The translations under genes were made by a program, and so were the position numbers. From a virus: 32,848 nucleotides of DNA. Where the stretch lies: the IMG/VR virus record IMGVR_UViG_3300022686_000019, positions 1-32,848 of that record. One strand, given 5' to 3'. Position 1 is the stretch's first letter. Every line of letters begins with the position of its first letter. This document shows positions 31,961 to 32,848 of this stretch, piece after piece. The notes beneath the pieces are model-generated. The model ran no database searches. It saw nothing but the letters and a program-made list of their open reading frames with translations, and was not told the DNA's origin.

Positions 31961-31991
31961 AGGCTGGTGGTAATACAGACGCCACCAGCCT
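31961..31991 (-). terminator. 10-bp GC-rich hairpin upstream of the UvsW-like gene
   Basis: AGGCTGGTGG and CCACCAGCCT form a perfect 10-bp stem with an 11-nt loop between two minus-strand genes. On the minus strand it is followed by TTTAGGAAGGAG, so the stem abuts the SD of the helicase gene. It could be a weak terminator or a translation-control element. Confidence 0.5.
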
Positions 31992-31996
31992 CACAT

Positions 31997-32470
31997 TTAA
32001 TCTTCCGTGCTGGACATACGCAACTGCATGTATGTTGTGTCCAATTCTTGGCGCACTTTAGCACCAAGTGATATAAGTTGCCCACCTCTTTCACGCATAC
32101 CATACTCAAGTGCTTTGCATATTTTGTATGACTTATACGCTAAAATCTCTGCCTCGCTGACATCATGATACCTATGATCAGCATGAATCCAAGCAGATAC
32201 CATAGCTTCAGTGAATTTACCACTTTTGAACAACGTATGACGTGCTATAGTGTCCAACTCGGCCACCAACTCTTCAGTCGCTAATTTGGCCACCTTCCAC
32301 TCTGCCTCTGCCTCTGCAGCCAACACCCCGACATACGTCAACCATGCAGCATGATGAGCATATTCATCTGATAGATTCTCCTCATCAATTACAGTTAACG
32401 ATGCCATAGACAGTTTTTTACCATCAGGCAGTTCTAATTCTTCGTCTAATATCGGATCATAACCAGACAT
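31997..32470 (-). CDS. Hypothetical helical protein (recombination-mediator-like?)
   Basis: 157 residues starting MSGYDPILDEELELPDGKKL. ATG 32470 overlaps the previous stop (TAATG) and has GGAG 10 nt upstream; a longer frame begins inside the previous gene without an SD. Residues about 50-150 are one long run of Ala/Glu-rich helices (VGVLAAEAEAEWKVAKLATE; KICKALEYGMRERGGQLISL). Helical proteins of this size beside recombination helicases include UvsY-type mediators; that is a weak analogy. Function unassigned. Confidence 0.6.
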   Translation of the reverse strand: MSGYDPILDEELELPDGKKLSMASLTVIDEENLSDEYAHHAAWLTYVGVLAAEAEAEWKVAKLATEELVAELDTIARHTLFKSGKFTEAMVSAWIHADHRYHDVSEAEILAYKSYKICKALEYGMRERGGQLISLGAKVRQELDTTYMQLRMSSTED

Positions 32471-32848
32471 TAGTAAATATCTCCACTTTCCACTGATCGG
32501 TGCCATTGTTTCCAAGACACTTCCCAGTAATTATCATTCATATAACGATTGGCTATAGATAACGCCAAATCACTTCTATCGCTCTTTTTGCGAGTAGCTT
32601 CAGCAGCCAACATCCCCATCAGCACCTTGTAACTGTAGGGGATGTCCAATGCATCAACAACTTTAGCTTCATCACCCAAAGGCACTTGAGTCAACTCCCA
32701 CGCAGCTGGTATCATTTGCCTAAATGCATCCCTCCACTGCCCGAACGGTAAACCGTAAGAGTGGGGGCAACGTAATGAACGCATATTTTTTGGTGTGTTC
32801 AAGATTTTGGACAGATTAGGCCAATGTCTTTCATACACATGATATGAA
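32470..32848 (-). CDS. Hypothetical protein, 5' end outside window
   Basis: The frame is open to the window edge, so the start is probably upstream of it; GTG 32838 is the first candidate start inside. About 125 residues are visible, including MRSLRCPHSYGLPFGQWRDA, LDIPYSYKVLMGMLAAEATR and NDNYWEVSWKQWHRSVESGD. It is Trp-rich and helical with no family recognised. The stop overlaps the next gene's ATG, so both belong to the same leftward operon. Confidence 0.6.
   Translation of the reverse strand, partial: SYHVYERHWPNLSKILNTPKNMRSLRCPHSYGLPFGQWRDAFRQMIPAAWELTQVPLGDEAKVVDALDIPYSYKVLMGMLAAEATRKKSDRSDLALSIANRYMNDNYWEVSWKQWHRSVESGDIY

Noticed and set aside
1-32848. tRNA genes, CRISPR arrays, insertion sequences, integrase or attachment sites
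   Set aside because: None could be recognised on reading either strand.

Overview
The window is a piece of a tailed double-stranded DNA bacteriophage (Caudoviricetes) genome, most likely a siphovirus. It has a TerL/portal/protease/HK97-type capsid block, a tail-tube protein, a tail chaperone pair and a 1543-residue tape measure, but no sheath protein. By eye the GC content is about 42-46%. Genes are tightly packed, with ATGA and TAATG overlaps and clear Shine-Dalgarno (SD) sequences. No tRNA, CRISPR, integrase or lysin is visible. The host cannot be named from this sequence.

Layout. Plus strand, 1-25428: the late (virion) operon. In order: end of the large terminase; small Cys-rich protein; portal; MuF-like minor head protein; protease with a scaffold nested in frame; major capsid protein; a sugar block (UDP-sugar dehydrogenase homologue, a two-domain family 2 glycosyltransferase fused to a small virion-type domain, a second GT2, and a small membrane protein); head-tail connector; HK97 gp10-like protein; two small proteins; tail-tube protein carrying a beta-propeller; a strong hairpin; tail chaperone with a probable frameshift; tape measure; Dit-like protein, also carrying a beta-propeller; Tal-like hub protein; LamG-type tail protein; and two small proteins. 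A gene-poor convergent junction follows (25429-25665).

Minus strand, 32848-25666: early/middle genes, transcribed leftward. In order: two unknown proteins, a UvsW-like SF2 helicase, an unknown protein, a DnaB-type replicative helicase, a phage Dam-type adenine methyltransferase, a 41-aa protein, an unknown 73-aa protein, a sulfotransferase-like protein, a class I methyltransferase, a 49-aa membrane protein and two small unknown proteins.

Most interesting points. (1) Two genes contain internal in-frame starts with near-perfect SD sequences, at 4182 (scaffold) and 9131 (a small protein nested in the C-terminus of a glycosyltransferase). (2) A sugar dehydrogenase with substituted catalytic positions and three GT2 domains sit inside the structural operon, and a sulfotransferase and methyltransferase lie elsewhere. 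Together these could make a virion or host-surface glycan modification system. (3) Two different tail proteins carry regularly spaced Asp-box beta-propeller blades. (4) Mutually exclusive hairpins separate the tail-tube gene from the tail chaperone gene. (5) There are two likely recoding sites: one in the tail chaperone, and one in a possible UUU-UGA leader after the terminase.
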